Part shown: piece by piece, positions 53,451 through 64,000 of the stretch | Layout: each line of letters begins with the position of its first letter | Numbering within the stretch: position 1 is the stretch's first letter | From: Daphnia carinata | Taxonomy: Eukaryota > Arthropoda > Branchiopoda > Diplostraca > Daphniidae | DNA: 64,000 bases | Direction of reading: 5' to 3' | Assembly: GCF_022539665.2 (NCBI RefSeq) | Contig: NC_081338.1 | Span: 1,674,001 to 1,738,000, forward strand | Position numbers and translations under genes: made by a program | The notes under the pieces: model-generated | Told to the model about the DNA's origin: nothing | Database searches by the model: none | The model's input: the letters and a program-made list of their open reading frames with translations, nothing else

Positions 53451-53884
53451 CATGAACATAATTAAGAAAACAAAAAATCTTTTCTTTCAGTATTCCCAGC
53501 AGTTCCGCTTACACACTAGTTAGGCGCTCGGCATCCTCATTGCGTGATTCTTCACCTTTATTAGCTGGCAATGGCAAGAATTTACGCAGTACTAGGGAAA
53601 TAGAGTTAGGAACAAACAATGGTAGTATGAACTATTCAAACTTATATATTCTGTTTTTATGTTTTGGATTCCGATTTTATGCGCTGTTTATTATGTAGGC
53701 TGCAGTGGAAATAATAATACACCAGACGTTTCAAATACATCCTGAAATTACATGCAACCCATTTCAAACAGTCCAATATTGATGTCGAATAAAAACTGTG
53801 ATAGCAGCCGACGGTACAGAATTTTCAAAAATTACGGTCGTATGTGTTTTTCTTAATTGTTAATTTCAGCCCGTTACTGGATTG
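53451..53884. other. No recognisable gene
   Basis: AT-rich spacer; the first part may be an intron of the preceding gene. Nothing else is supported. Confidence 0.5.
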
Positions 53885-54420
53885 GCGGTGGAACAGACTG
53901 AAGCGAAATATGATATTCAGTCCCATTTCTACAAGAGCAATAGGACTAGGAGAAATATGACTGACTTTTCAAATAATTTAATACAGTCCTATTTCTCCAT
54001 CGCATAAGTACTATTTCTCCTTAGAGATACTCCTATTCCTGTTACTTTGTTCCAATAGGAAAGATGAGCCTGCATTCCGGTAGGCAATATATTGCGTAAG
54101 AGCGACGCCTTATCTCCTTTTTTCTTTCGAAAAATCAATGGTGTTACCTCATTAGGGATCCGATTGAGGGGACCCGGTATTGGCGCTGGACGTACCGTGC
54201 CACTGCGAATTCCATCCTTTTAATTTATATTGCTGGGGAACATAAATAATGTTGTTCTAATGGAGTTCATTTAACAAAATACTATTTGAGCAAAATTAAA
54301 AATTATTTGTTACTCATATTGCACTTTATGTGGTCATAACAAATTTTTCCAATTGCACTATTGTTTTACTATTTCATACAAATATCGTTACATAATATAC
54401 AGCTGCTAAATATTCTGATT
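53885..54420. mobile_element. Foldback element, copy 2 (one arm plus centre)
   Basis: A diverged relative of 14451-15383: GAAATATGACTG-type repeats, GAAAGATGAGCCTGCATTCC, CGGTAGGCAATATATTGCG and the central TTCATTTAACAAAATAC / CTTTATGTGGTCATAAC. The right arm is missing. A 47-bp piece from 55534-55580 is embedded at 54168-54214. Confidence 0.8.
54168..54214 (+). other. Inserted filler copied from 55534-55580
   Basis: GGGGACCCGGTATTGGCGCT followed by GGACGTACCG... matches 55534-55580 at all but two of ~46 positions and in the same orientation. In foldback copy 1 the equivalent place has unrelated sequence, so this piece was copied in, perhaps during break repair. Confidence 0.75.
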
Positions 54421-54673
54421 TTGCTGATATAGCACTTTTTTATGTTGAATCTTGCGATGAATTTGTTCAGCGAGGGATAGTATCTCTTTCGCATGAAATG
54501 CGAGTCCAAAGCTCTCTGGGAATTGGCGTCCTTGTCCGGCTAAACAACATAGTGCAATAATCCCAGCTACGTCTGACGCAACTGGGTGATTACGGCACAC
54601 ACAAACAATACTGACAACGGTCAGGTTAATTTCTTTATCTATTATTCTGGTCATTTGGGTGGTACACAGTTAT

Positions 54674-55336
54674 ATTTGTTAGGATCCGTCAGCCAGTCGC
54701 GTCGGCTGCCCGGATGTGAAAAGAACAATGGTAGACAGACAGGAAGAGCAATAGTGTGACGGTACTTACAGTGGAGCCATGGTTTCCGCAGAGTTGAAGA
54801 TACGGCGGCGTCGGTAGGGGGATGGTGGTGGATTCGAGCAAAACAGGAAGCGGCGTCTCGGTCAGTGATGTTCGCTGGGCGACCAAGATAACATGTCAGT
54901 TGTAGGGCGTTGAACTAAGCTTATATCGAAGTGAGTTCAGGTTGTACACAAAGACTTAAGCCCGACACTGGATGTTACACGGATGATATACTACGACACA
55001 ATCAGCCGGACAACAGGTTTCAAAAAGACTAACTCGTGGCACAGCTCAGGCGTGGGTTTTATACTACGCTTTGGCATGGGGACGCTGAAGTTAGCCTGGG
55101 GACGCTAAGTTTAGCGTGGGGTCATTAAACAGAAACAAGAAGTTACGTGAGACGCGAGGGCAACTGATTTATGTCCTGTCGTTGACACCCCCGTTGTGCG
55201 GAAAAAGGTAATAGAAAAAAGAACGAAACCAGAGAAAAAGAGAGTCAGTGGGGGGCGAAGGGGGAACACACATGAACAATACATCACATACTCTAACTAA
55301 CTTATTTAACTTTAAAGTTTATCAGGAGTCCTTACA
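54674..55336 (-). mobile_element. LTR of envelope-bearing element D
   Basis: On the minus strand it starts TGTAAGGACTCC just after a purine run (CCGAGGAGGGGAGTCA, polypurine tract) and may end CGGATCCTAACA. Inside is a TATA box (GTATAAAACCC, minus, about 55055). No partner LTR is seen in the window, so the outer end is approximate. Confidence 0.55.
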
Positions 55337-55508
55337 TGACTCCCCTCCTCGGAAGATTGCGTCCCGCAATCGATTCCGCTTGGTAGTTGCCTGTTCCCTA
55401 GGGTTGGTTCCATTGTTCGTCGCCGCTTATTGGCGTTGACGCTCGTGGTCCCAGTCCATCCATGTCATACCACGGGTTGCTTCCTGAATTGTTCCAGCTA
55501 GCAGCTGC

Positions 55509-56025
55509 CTAGTCGTCCTCGCCCTTTCTTTGAGAGGGGACCCGGTATTGGCGCTGGACGTACCGGGCCACTGCGAAGTCCTCTTCGTCGGAGTCCAGCG
55601 AATAATGGCTGCTGACGACGCTAACATCATGTTTTCCGCCACGCCCCCTAGCGACACTGTCATTTAACGCCGTGGCGTCCAGGTCTCTTTCTTCTACATC
55701 GCTGGTTAGCGTCAGGTTATACGGCGATCTCTGACGGTTGACGGCTGCGCCTTCGGCCAGTTGTAAAATTACGGTTGATGTCCCTGAGGAGAAAGAGTTT
55801 TCCTCCCGAGATACGTCTTCCAGGGATAGCGAAGCCTCGTCTGTGTCGTCCGTGGTGTCGGTATCGTACATGACCTCGTCGTCAGAGGGGTAGTCTGCGC
55901 AGTAGGGGATTTCTTCTTCGTCTTCGTAGGGAGTCGTGGCGTGAGGTATGTCGTCGTCGTTGGGTGGGTAATCAGCATCGTAGAGGATGTCTTCGTCGTC
56001 CCCATCGGCAACCCATCAGGCGGCA
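55509..56025 (-). CDS. Acidic protein of element D, unknown
   Basis: An open minus-strand frame whose first part is strongly acidic with repeated DDE and YPP/YPSDDE pieces (YPPNDDDIPHATTPYEDEEE). It then has a Ser/Thr-rich section (EASLSLEDVSREENSFSSG) and ends RYVQRQYRVPSQRKGEDD. It sits between the envelope-like gene and the LTR, so it is probably an envelope cytoplasmic tail or an accessory ORF of this element. The frame is closed upstream by a TGA near 56025. No domain is known to me. Confidence 0.5.
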
Positions 56026-56236
56026 TGACCATTCCTGCTGTTGTTTCGGGGGTCCGAGGTTACGATCGACGGGGTTGGGGTCCTAGGTGGAGTCAGGTAA
56101 GGTTAAGGTGTGTTGGTGGTGTGTTGGTTGGAAACATGGCATCGGGGAGGCATATATTTTGCAGTTCTATAGGATAATTACGATCAACTAGTACTATTGC
56201 CTTAAGGGCCTACGGTGCTAACATTACATGGCTAGT

Positions 56237-57090
56237 TCAGGGGTGGAACAGGAGGGCGGCTGCTTCTCTTCGTTGTGCAAGGTAAGCGGGCGTTGGTCCA
56301 AGGTATTGTTGGTTCAAGGTGGGTCTTAGTGCGCCATTCGGTCCCGCCAATGATGTGGGAGGCAGATTGACGATGGTCACCGGGGCGATCGGTGGTGGCC
56401 CTGCAGTTGCTGGGGGTCCCATCTCGACGTCTTGACGAATTGATTGTGGTGGTGTTAACCAGCTGCAAGGGTTGAAGTACCGGCAGCATGGAATATAGAG
56501 TCCTAGAAGCGAACCCAATCCGCAGAACCGGAAGGCCAAGGCGATTGTCACTCCGACTCCTGACAGGATTCCGAAACTCTGGAGCAAGGATCCGAGCCTT
56601 GCCATGAAGGAGATGTCCCTTGCTTGGCCTGGATGGACGAGGATGTGTGTCGTTCGCCTGTCATCTCGGTAACGTAACCCATTTGGATGTACGTTAAGAT
56701 GTCGGCCATGATTTTGGAGGCACCCAGGGGGTGTGAAGTTATAGCGGGGTGTAGTTGCATTAACATGCCTAGAGAGTTTTCGATCTCCAGCGGTATCGCG
56801 TCAATTAGTCGACGTCCGTGTGTAGCCAAACTGGGGTTTACGGGCGCCCAAGTGTGGTTCCGGAAGGTGTGTGCTTTTGCCGTTAAAGTTGACAAAGTTC
56901 GCGTGCCAGTAGCACTCAGAGAACTTCGTGAGTTCCCATCCGTCCACGCTGATTGTACTGTTTCCGGCCTTGCGTTTGGCACCGCAAGGTGTGAAGACGG
57001 TTTCGAAGGTGACGTTTTGGGGTGCACATTGCAACACGGATACGGAGGCGCCTACTATTATCAGCTTGGCACATAGGGGGAGATCCAGGT
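56237..57090 (-). pseudogene. Envelope-like glycoprotein of element D, partial and frameshifted
   Basis: From right to left: an ectodomain piece with cysteines and an N-glycosylation site ([35 protein letters not shown]); after a frameshift near 56875, [20 protein letters not shown] and MADILTYIQMG; after a second shift near 56600, a membrane-spanning helix (SGVGVTIALAFRFCGLG) with a Cys-rich, then Pro-rich tail ending at 56237. The 5' part is missing because the hAT element or an older deletion ends it near 57100. Confidence 0.65.
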
Positions 57091-57103
57091 GGGTAGCTGC
57101 TAG

Positions 57104-60100
57104 CAGGCTTGGGTTCGCTCGCCAAAAAAGTGAGCGCGCTCGCGCTCCGTGCTCGTCGACGCATTACTGAGCGCACTCGCGCTCGCGCTCGTGATTTTTT
57201 GAAAAGAGCACTTGCGCTCGCGCTCGCAGTCCATCAAACTCAAAAATAATTAAAGACAACCTTATTAGGAAATTCGTTTATATTTTCAGTTCCACCCGTT
57301 CATTTTAAGGAACAAAAGATTTTCAAAATTTTTATCGCTTAAGCAACTCCTTGTTGGCCTAAATATTGACCCCCCTACACTGAAAAGACGTTCCACTGCT
57401 GCGGATTATATCTTAAAAACATATTTTTTAAGATAGGAAATTTAGACAGGCTGTCAACGGATGAAGATAGATCCGCTAAAAATTCATCGATCTCTTCGTC
57501 GTCTCGTTGCTCTTTGGGCCGCAGGCATTTGAAAAAACCCTTCCTTCGTTTTTTTTTTTGGCTCTCCATGTCAGTGTCGTCACTGCAAAATTCGGTTCCA
57601 GTGGTGTTGAGGCTGTAAAGGTGGAAAAAGCTGTGGTTATATTGGGCATCCGCTTGCAGAGATTATAGGTATCTTATAAATAGAATAAGTTTAATAAGAA
57701 ATCATTTCTTACCTTTGCTGATAGCATGAAATAGATGGTTGAGAGAGAGGAGTCTGGCTTCGATTTGTTCGCGTTCAATTTCAAACTCTTCTCTTAGTAA
57801 GCATTGAAAACCATTCGCATCCTCACTAGAGATCCATTTCAATTTAAAAATTGGGTGGACCATGGCAGCAATTTGCAATTCGCGATCATCAAAATTGGGT
57901 TTGAAACGCCAATTCAGTCCGGAAAGCAGAGCAGCAACCAACGGTTTACCATGTTTAATTGAAGAATCTTTTTCTAGTTGGCTTAGTTTCAGTTTTAAAA
58001 TGTGAAGAGTTGGAAGCAAGAATCCAGCAGATACATTTTTATCCCCTTGAAGGATATCCAGTGCTTCCGTGATAGAAGTATAGATTTTCACATATTCACG
58101 GATTAGCTCTTCTTCTGCAGGTCGCAGAGTAGGAACATTGAACTCGGTGAAAATCTTTTGCAAGGCATCTGGTTTCTTCAACACAAAAGTCCTTACTCTG
58201 TTCATAGCATCATAAAAAGAATTCCACCTATGAAATATCCAATAGATAAGTGAGAATAATAATTAGAAGAAACAGTATTAATAATAAAATCATACCTTGT
58301 TTCATTTGGAAGAACAAATAGTCCTCCCAAAATTTCATGGATCAAATCCGACGCTTTCGTACATCTGAGCTGCTTATTCCAGACACTTTTCAGCTTACTC
58401 TCCACACTTCCATACAGTTTTGGGAAAGCTCTGTCCTTGATCTTTTGTGGATCTTGAGTGGCTACGAGGTTGAGCGTATGACAAGCGCATCTGCGGTGTT
58501 TCGGCAGGCTCTAAGTTTCCATCTAAAAAATATCGTTATCCATTTTTTCATTAAAGGTAAGAAGATCCGTAATTTCAACGAAGTCTAAATCTTCCTTAGC
58601 AATATCTTCGCCGCTGTTAAATTTTTCAGAGAGTTCGCTTTGGAACTGCTCGTTTTCTGGATCACTGTCCTCTGAAACTGATTCATCGGCACTGTCTGAC
58701 TCTTCCGTTTCTTCCAAATCTTGCAGCGGAGTTACGTTATCCTTTGTTGTTGAACTGCTGGCATGGAAAGCAGATGGTACTGAGTCGTAAGCACAAGGGG
58801 TGTTTCCAAACAGCCGGAAAGCTTTCACAAAGTTGCTGCCGCTGTCCGTTACAGTCGTAGTTAGTTTCTTCGTGATTCCAAATTCGTTGTGAATGTCCTC
58901 TAGCAACTTGGCTAATACATCGTACGAATGTTTGCCTTTGATACGACGAATTGCCAGGCACCCATTCTGCCGCTCTAAATCAGCTGTAAGCCAGTGGGCT
59001 GTTACAGCTAAAAAGGACTTACCTCTGGTGCTCCAGCAGTCGGCAGTCGTACTGACAAATGAGGCGTCGGCTAACTTTTTCTTCATTTTAAGTTTGCGAT
59101 CGATGAACCGCAAATGCAATTTTTTACCGAAGAACTTCCTCGTACGGATTTTGATTTTGGGCGAGAAAAATTGCAGCAACTTCCGGAAACCTTTTTTCTC
59201 GACCGTGTATAATGGAAGTACATCTTCAACCAAGTATTCCTAAAGCAGTGCCGTATTAGTTAGAGTTGTCATAAGTTTTTTCGTCAAGTGACATACCAAT
59301 ATAGCTTCATCCGTAGATTCTTGAGTAACCATTTTACGGCCTGCTTCACCAAAAACGAGTTTGGTTTGCTTCAAACAGGGCTGTAAAGCTTTTGGGTCCG
59401 TTGCTCTGACTGAAGTTTTGCTGTCATTAAGCAAGGAAACTTCGAGATCAAACTCTGCCAATCGTAGAGGGTGTTTGCTCTTTAAATAAAAACAAAATAA
59501 GAAAACAGCTTACGGAAAGAAAACATGTTAAATACAAATCTCTTTTTCCCACCTTAACGTGCCGGCGAATGTTGTAGCGCGAGCGAGAACCTGCACTTAT
59601 TATAGTTGGAGTTGCCTTTCCACCACAATTATCTATAAGGCACTTATAGTCTAACATCAGTGCTGCACCTTTTCTTCCTCGACCAGTATACTGGAACATT
59701 TACTCTGGGAATTTGAGATCGGTGGTGTAAGAATCTTCACCAGCCATAATGTTCTTTGGAGATCTAAATAATGTTAGGAAGAATGAGTCTTTCAATAAAA
59801 ATTCATTTCAATACAATACTTACCTTCTGGGAGAAGAATTTGAAATAATTTGAAGATCACTGTCATCAGCTGCTGTGGAGGTGCTGGGACGCACAGAATC
59901 GTTTTCAGACGAATCCTTGCTCTTTGTTAGGGGATTTCGATTTACTAAAAATTTCACGTTGATTACTGATAAATACTTCTATAGGAACAATAATTATAAA
60001 ATTTGCTTACGTATTTCTTCGCGGAGGCATTGTTTTACTCTTAGGAACACATCAACTGTATTAACACTTGTCAGGGGATGAGTCTGTTCTGCTATTGCCA

Positions 60101-60267
60101 TAACAACCGAAAATTCGTTTAAACCACTAATAGTTCATCTGGTGACTGACAGATGGCGCAAACGAGCGCAAAAAAGAGTGCAGATTTTCGTGCCTGCGCT
60201 CGCGCTCGAAATCGCGAAAAAAAAATTGGAGCGCACTCTTATTTCGAGCGCGCTCGACCCAACCCTG
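57104..60267 (-). mobile_element. hAT element 2
   Basis: Ends CAGGCTTGGGTTCGCTCG (left) and, inverted at the right, CAGGGTTGGGTCGAGCGCG. Both are followed by arrays of GCGCTCGCGCTCG (57115-57230 and 60150-60260), unlike the AT-rich interior. The neighbouring 8-bp segments (GCTGCTAG, GCCATGAG) match only partly, so the target duplication is doubtful. It encodes one spliced transposase on the minus strand. Confidence 0.85.
57375..59746 (-). pseudogene. hAT transposase 2, spliced, nearly complete
   Basis: Start at 59746 (MAGEDSYTTDLKFPE, then a TAA before MFQYTGRG). A BED-like zinc finger (YKCLIDNCGGK...YNIRRHVK) is followed by introns 59480-59552 and 59240-59296 (donor GTATGT). The core has FVSTTADCWSTRGKSFLAVT and TVTDSGSNFVKAFRLF; an acidic insertion; a possible 69-bp intron near 58530; SLPKHRRCACHTLNLVA; VWNKQLRCTKASDLIHEIL; an intron at about 58217-58287; then EALDILQGDKNVSAGFLLP. 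The C-terminal catalytic-Glu motif (AVERLFS) is present in DNA but out of frame because of a small deletion near 57405. The terminal GC repeats are the likely binding sites. Confidence 0.85.
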
Positions 60268-60390
60268 GCCATGAGTTAGCAGACTTGCAAAGCAGACGAA
60301 ATATGTAAGTAATCAAAATTTTTCAGTACACGTGGTTTTGGTTACTTTTGGCGTTTATTGTCGCATTAGTTTTGTGTTTAGTTTGCTGAC

Positions 60391-61119
60391 ATGGAATCGA
60401 AAAGTTTTGGACTGTCGCTTTTGCAGTGCTATTCGGACGATGATGAGAAGTCTACTTCAGGAAATGATGATGAAATTAAGTCTAACGAGAACAATTTCTT
60501 ACAACAGAACCCCACCATTGTATATATTTTCACATACTTGATGTTTTCTTTTTGCCATGTTAATTATTCTGTATTTTAGACAGATGCACAAGGTTCCAGT
60601 ATCATAAAATATGATGATGAAGGTGTAAAATCTATGGTGGTAGATTTTTCATCTGTCTCAGACAGTCAAAGTCCAGCTCTGCCTGATACAACGTAATCTA
60701 ATTTATTTTCCTTTTTTTATTGTAAGTATCACTTTACAAAAATAGGGATTCATGTCTTATGTTCTAATTACAGGCAAAGGTCAGCTCTGCAGTTTCCCCT
60801 TGTTTACAGAGACAGTTGTAGAAATAATGATTCAGAAAGTGATTCTAGTAGTGATGAAAGCTGCATTACTGCTCCAATCGAAGTAGATTTGGATGCAAGT
60901 ATAGAAGAGGATGAAAACATTGCTGTAGCAAATAACAAAGGATATGGTGCTAATAACTGCAAATCCATAATTCTTGAAGACTTAGGCATCATTGACTTGG
61001 CACCCCTTGAGGACTTGAAGATTTCTGTGCCAGAAGAAGAATGCATACCAATTGGCGTAGTGCATAACATAATTGATCCACTGGTAATTGTTTCGGCAAA
61101 AAAAGGGTGTCCAGCTATA
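60391..61119 (+). CDS. NAF1: H/ACA RNP assembly factor NAF1, 5' part (three exons)
   Basis: Exons 60391-60519, 60580-60692 and 60774-61119 join in phase across 60-bp and 81-bp GT-AG introns. The first ~150 residues are acidic and Ser-rich (SLLQCYSDDDEKSTSGNDDE, NNDSESDSSSDESC). They are followed by LAPLEDLKISVPEEECIPIG and VVHNIIDPLVIVSAKKG, the start of the Gar1/Naf1 RNA-binding domain. Known role: a nuclear shuttling factor that loads dyskerin on nascent box H/ACA RNAs. Homology stops in the middle of the domain at 61119, where LTR-like sequence begins (TGTAAAG...). An exon end with donor GTAAAG is the alternative. All three exons are intact. Confidence 0.72.
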
Positions 61120-61833
61120 TGTAAAGTATGCTCTCCTCGAGAGAGACTAGCTTTACGAATTAATAATGAGTCAAACTCGGAGGCGATTTTTACCCACACA
61201 ACGATTATATTTTCCAAGTAAGGTAAACGATACAAAAGTCAGTTTGGAATAGGGACAAAAAGGAGTTGGGCTAAGGAAAGGGAAGCCAAGTGTAATACGA
61301 CACCGCAATGTAAACTTACCGCGGTGGCTCGAGCGGGGCACGGGCGAAGATATAAGAGAGGGCGGCTGCAACAGGACTTAGTCGGCACGTGCTTAAAATA
61401 ATATGGGTGAATTGAACACTTAGTCAGGCACGCGACACAGCTCAATTCCCTGGTACAGAGTTACCGATAGGAATGTACTAGCTGAACTTGAACTCAACCT
61501 GTAAGAGCCAAAGGCACACCGACAACTGAACTCTTTCAGATTGTAGTTCACCACGAAACCTCGCATATTGCACAACAATTAACAACTGCGCAATTACATG
61601 TCGCAATTAATGAAATTTGATACATCATTCTGATGGTGCAATACAGGTCATCGCAAAAACAGCCAATCACAATTGTTACTAAGCGGCTCGGCCGATGTAA
61701 TATGATACGCTACTGCGCAATTTATATTGCGCCGCTACAATTGCGCAATTATACTATTGCGTGATACATGAGTCATCAATAAAGTTAAAACGGAAAGGTA
61801 TTTTGAATAAAAATATTTATTTGCTTCGTTACA
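61120..61833 (-). mobile_element. LTR of envelope-bearing element E
   Basis: On the minus strand it starts TGTAACGAAGC right after a purine-rich run (CGCCGCCGGGAGTGA) and would end ...CTTTACA at 61120, about 714 bp with TG...CA ends. The start resembles the LTR of element D (TGTAAGG). It contains several TTGCGCAAT palindromes around 61580-61760. No partner lies in the window. Confidence 0.5.
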
Positions 61834-61865
61834 TCACTCCCGGCGGCGTGAGATTACGTCCCGTA

Positions 61866-62148
61866 ATCAGACGTGATGCATGGGAATGGATTCAGAGGAT
61901 GTTGAACGTTTACGGGGGCGACGGCACATAATACAGAAGATCTTGAAGAGACCGCAACTGTAGCAGATGCGTAAGAAGAGTAATACGAGGATGCACAAGA
62001 TGCCGATGAAGAAGTAATTCTTGATTGTTTCCCACCAAGATGTGTAAGTTCCGACACTGGAGGCCGTTATGAAAATGTTTGTAGCGCTGGGTTTGCCGTG
62101 AGACGTGAATTCGGATGATGGATGTTCGTTGATTACAGCAGCTATGTC
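61866..62148 (-). pseudogene. Envelope C-terminus of element E
   Basis: The open minus-strand frame holds SVGTYTSWWETIKNYFFIG, then a long hydrophobic helix (ILCILVLLFLRICYSCG) and a short basic tail (CRRPRKRSTSSESI), stopping just upstream of the polypurine tract. This is the layout of a retroviral-type transmembrane subunit. The rest of the gene is cut off by the hAT insertion at 62149. Confidence 0.65.
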
Positions 62149-64000
62149 CAGTGTTGGAAGCGGTACTTTTAAATAGTACCGTTACCGCGGTAGCTCTACT
62201 TCAATTTTTCTTCAAAAGTAAAGCTGTAGCGGTACTACCGCGGTAAAATTTTTCCAAGTACCGCGCGGTAACGGTTACGGTAAAAAACGAAATTTGCAAA
62301 AATACCATCAAAATTCATGAAAATCACTGCTGTATTGATGTGATCGTATTACAATGAATTATTGGCCCTTAAAAACAACATTTTTTCAAAGTTTTCGTCT
62401 GAAAGACGATTTCTTGTTGGCCGAAATATAGTTCCAGCTACGCTGAAAAGTCGCTCGACGGAAGCAGAAGAGGGTAGGGCAGTATTATATTTCAAATACA
62501 TCTCTTTAATGGACGGATATTTCCTAAGGCTGGAAATTGTTGTCGAAGGATCCCCCATGAAGGCTACGGCCTCGTTGTAGGAATTTTTGACGTTTGTGGT
62601 GGTCAAAGAGCGGAAAAAATCTTTTTTTCTTTTCGGACTAAATAAGTCGTTTTCTTCACTTTGATCTGACAGCAAAGGCGACCTTTAAATGAAAATTTAA
62701 ATTAGATAGACAAAAATATTGTTGAATTTTATAAAGAATATATTTACCTGTTTGCGCTGATTGTACTGGCGCTGACAGCAAAAGTTTCATGATGAGCAAG
62801 CAATTTGTCCATAAAGTACGATTTGTTTTCCTCAATGACCCATGACATTTTAAATTTAGGGTGTAAAATAGCAGCTAGGATGTGGTCATCGTCCTGGAAG
62901 CAGGTATTAAATCTTTTGGTTACAGCTGCTATTATTTCCGTAATATAGGATTTGCAGTGAACAATGCCAGGCGTTCGCTTTAATTCCAACAATTTGTTTT
63001 TCAAAATCGTCAAAGTTGGTAGCAAATATCCCATTGAAACGTTGCGATCAGCCTGAAGGACGTCTAATGCGTCTGCCAGTGGTCGCATGATTTTGACAAA
63101 TTCCTTAATATATTCTTCTTCGGCTGGACGGAAATAGGGAATATTGAAGTGTTCAAATACTTCTTTTAATTCTTGCTTCTTGTTGTGGATGAAGTATCTT
63201 ATGCGTTCAACGGCGTCGAAAAATGAGTTCCAACGGGTCTCATTATGGACTACAAACAACAATTTGAGTTTTGCCTGGATGACATCCGATGCTTTTGTAC
63301 TTCGATTTTGCTTTTTCCACAGCATCTTCATTTTTAGTTCTGCAGATTCTTTCAGTTTTTTTAAAGCAGGCTCCATGTTTTCAAAGACATCTTTGCTCGC
63401 GATGAGATTCAAAGAATGGGATGCGCATCTGCGATGAGTCGGAAGAGAATAGATATCTTGGGCATTGTCTTTGATATCCAAAGTTTCCGTTAACGGCAAA
63501 AAACAAAATTGTGCGTCGTCTTCATGGACTTCATCAACGTTTTCGAAATCTGCTGAAGCATCAGAAGGCAAATGTTCTGCTGTAGAATATCAGGATAACA
63601 AAAAATTATTACTATGCATCAATGAGCTTAACACTATGTATCAAAACTTACCAATATCCTCGTTTTCGACATCACTTTCTGAGAAATCTGATTCCATTTC
63701 CTCAAGAATTTTCACGAGAGAGGCGTTTTCATAGGGCTGTCTAAAGCTGCAGCCAGCTTTTGGCGAAGACTTAGCTGGTCCTTGATCAGAATCAGAAGCT
63801 ACATCCACCGAAGCTACTGTATTTATTGAAGGCACTTTAACGGAAAACAACCGAAAGGCTTTGACGAAATTGCTTCCGTTGTCAGTGACAGTAGCGACGA
63901 CTTTTGACGTTATGTCATATTCTTCATGAATGGACTCTATCAGTCGGGCGAGAAGGTCATAATCACACTTACCTTGAACTCTTCGAATTGCAAGGCAATA
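62149..64000 (-). mobile_element. hAT element 3, runs off the window
   Basis: The left end CAGTGTTGGAAGCGGTACTT is a typical hAT terminus. It is followed by repeated TACCGCGGTA and GGTACTACCGCGGTA-like motifs to about 62280, probable transposase binding sites. The adjacent 8 bp (GCTATGTC, 62141-62148) would be one target copy; the other is outside. The transposase on the minus strand is intact as far as visible. Confidence 0.85.
62349..64000 (-). CDS. hAT transposase 3, intact visible part
   Basis: Three exons join in phase: 64000-63652 (LAIRRVQGKCDYDLLARLIE, VVATVTDNGSNFVKAFRLF with catalytic Asp), 63579-62748 (LPTHRRCASHSLNLIASKD, STKASDVIQAKLK, NETRWNSFFDAVERIR, RPLADALDVLQADRNVSMGY) and 62682-62349 (FPSIK-like KYPSIKEMYLKYN, LPSSASVERLFSVAGTIFRP with catalytic Glu, RLSDENFEKMLFLRAN), ending TAA. 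Introns are 72 and 65 bp. No stop or shift is seen. The N-terminal BED finger and first Asp motif lie beyond the window. It is similar to transposase 2, but the termini differ. Confidence 0.9.

Noticed and set aside
57104-57240. GCGCTCG-rich tract as a CpG-island promoter.
   Set aside because: The same tract occurs inverted at the other end of the hAT element, so it is a terminal repeat structure.

Overview
The window looks like a transposon-dense stretch of an animal nuclear genome, most likely an arthropod and possibly a small crustacean such as a water flea. The evidence is indirect: spliced genes with very short GT-AG introns (about 55-80 bp), and together BEL/Pao, Gypsy, DIRS, hAT, Tc1/mariner, pogo, MULE and LINE elements with envelope-bearing LTR elements. 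There is no bacterial-style operon, rRNA or CRISPR array. The species assignment is inference.

Layout, left to right. 1-3240: the 5' part of a BEL/Pao retrotransposon on the minus strand (protease, zinc knuckle, Gag, a 50-bp tandem repeat, a tRNA-Gly-type primer binding site and a probable LTR). 3430-3800: a broken class III alcohol dehydrogenase fragment that keeps an intron. 4740-8690: a mosaic with a dispersed repeat, a MULE transposase remnant, and an unrecognised multi-exon gene whose small 81-nt exons are tandemly repeated, with a second, inverted exon array on the other strand. 8690-14204: an unusually long Tc1-like transposon with terminal inverted repeats of nearly 0.5 kb and a dead, intron-containing transposase. 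14451-15383: a foldback element built of GAAATAGGACTG repeats. 16980-19560: a decayed LINE. 20784-23433: a complete but dead pogo/Tigger element.

25900-42478 is a nest. An old minus-strand Gypsy (A) is split by a 1.1-kb MITE and by a 4.8-kb plus-strand Gypsy (B) with matching 220-bp LTRs. Beside it lies a DIRS tyrosine-recombinase retrotransposon whose inverted termini and internal complementary region can all be seen; its Gag is split by a hAT element. 42800-44000 holds an ankyrin-repeat gene remnant. A transposon-derived gene at 44273-44682 is cut by an 8.3-kb envelope-bearing Gypsy (C, 44683-52989, two 412-bp LTRs) and resumes at 52990.

53885-64000: a second foldback copy, an LTR plus envelope remnant, a spliced hAT transposon, and the first three exons of a probable NAF1 gene (box H/ACA RNP assembly). 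NAF1 coding appears to stop at an LTR insertion, and that LTR element is in turn invaded by a hAT element with an intact visible transposase that runs off the window. NAF1 is the best candidate for a host cellular gene; most other coding sequence belongs to mobile elements, usually with visible nonsense or frameshift damage.
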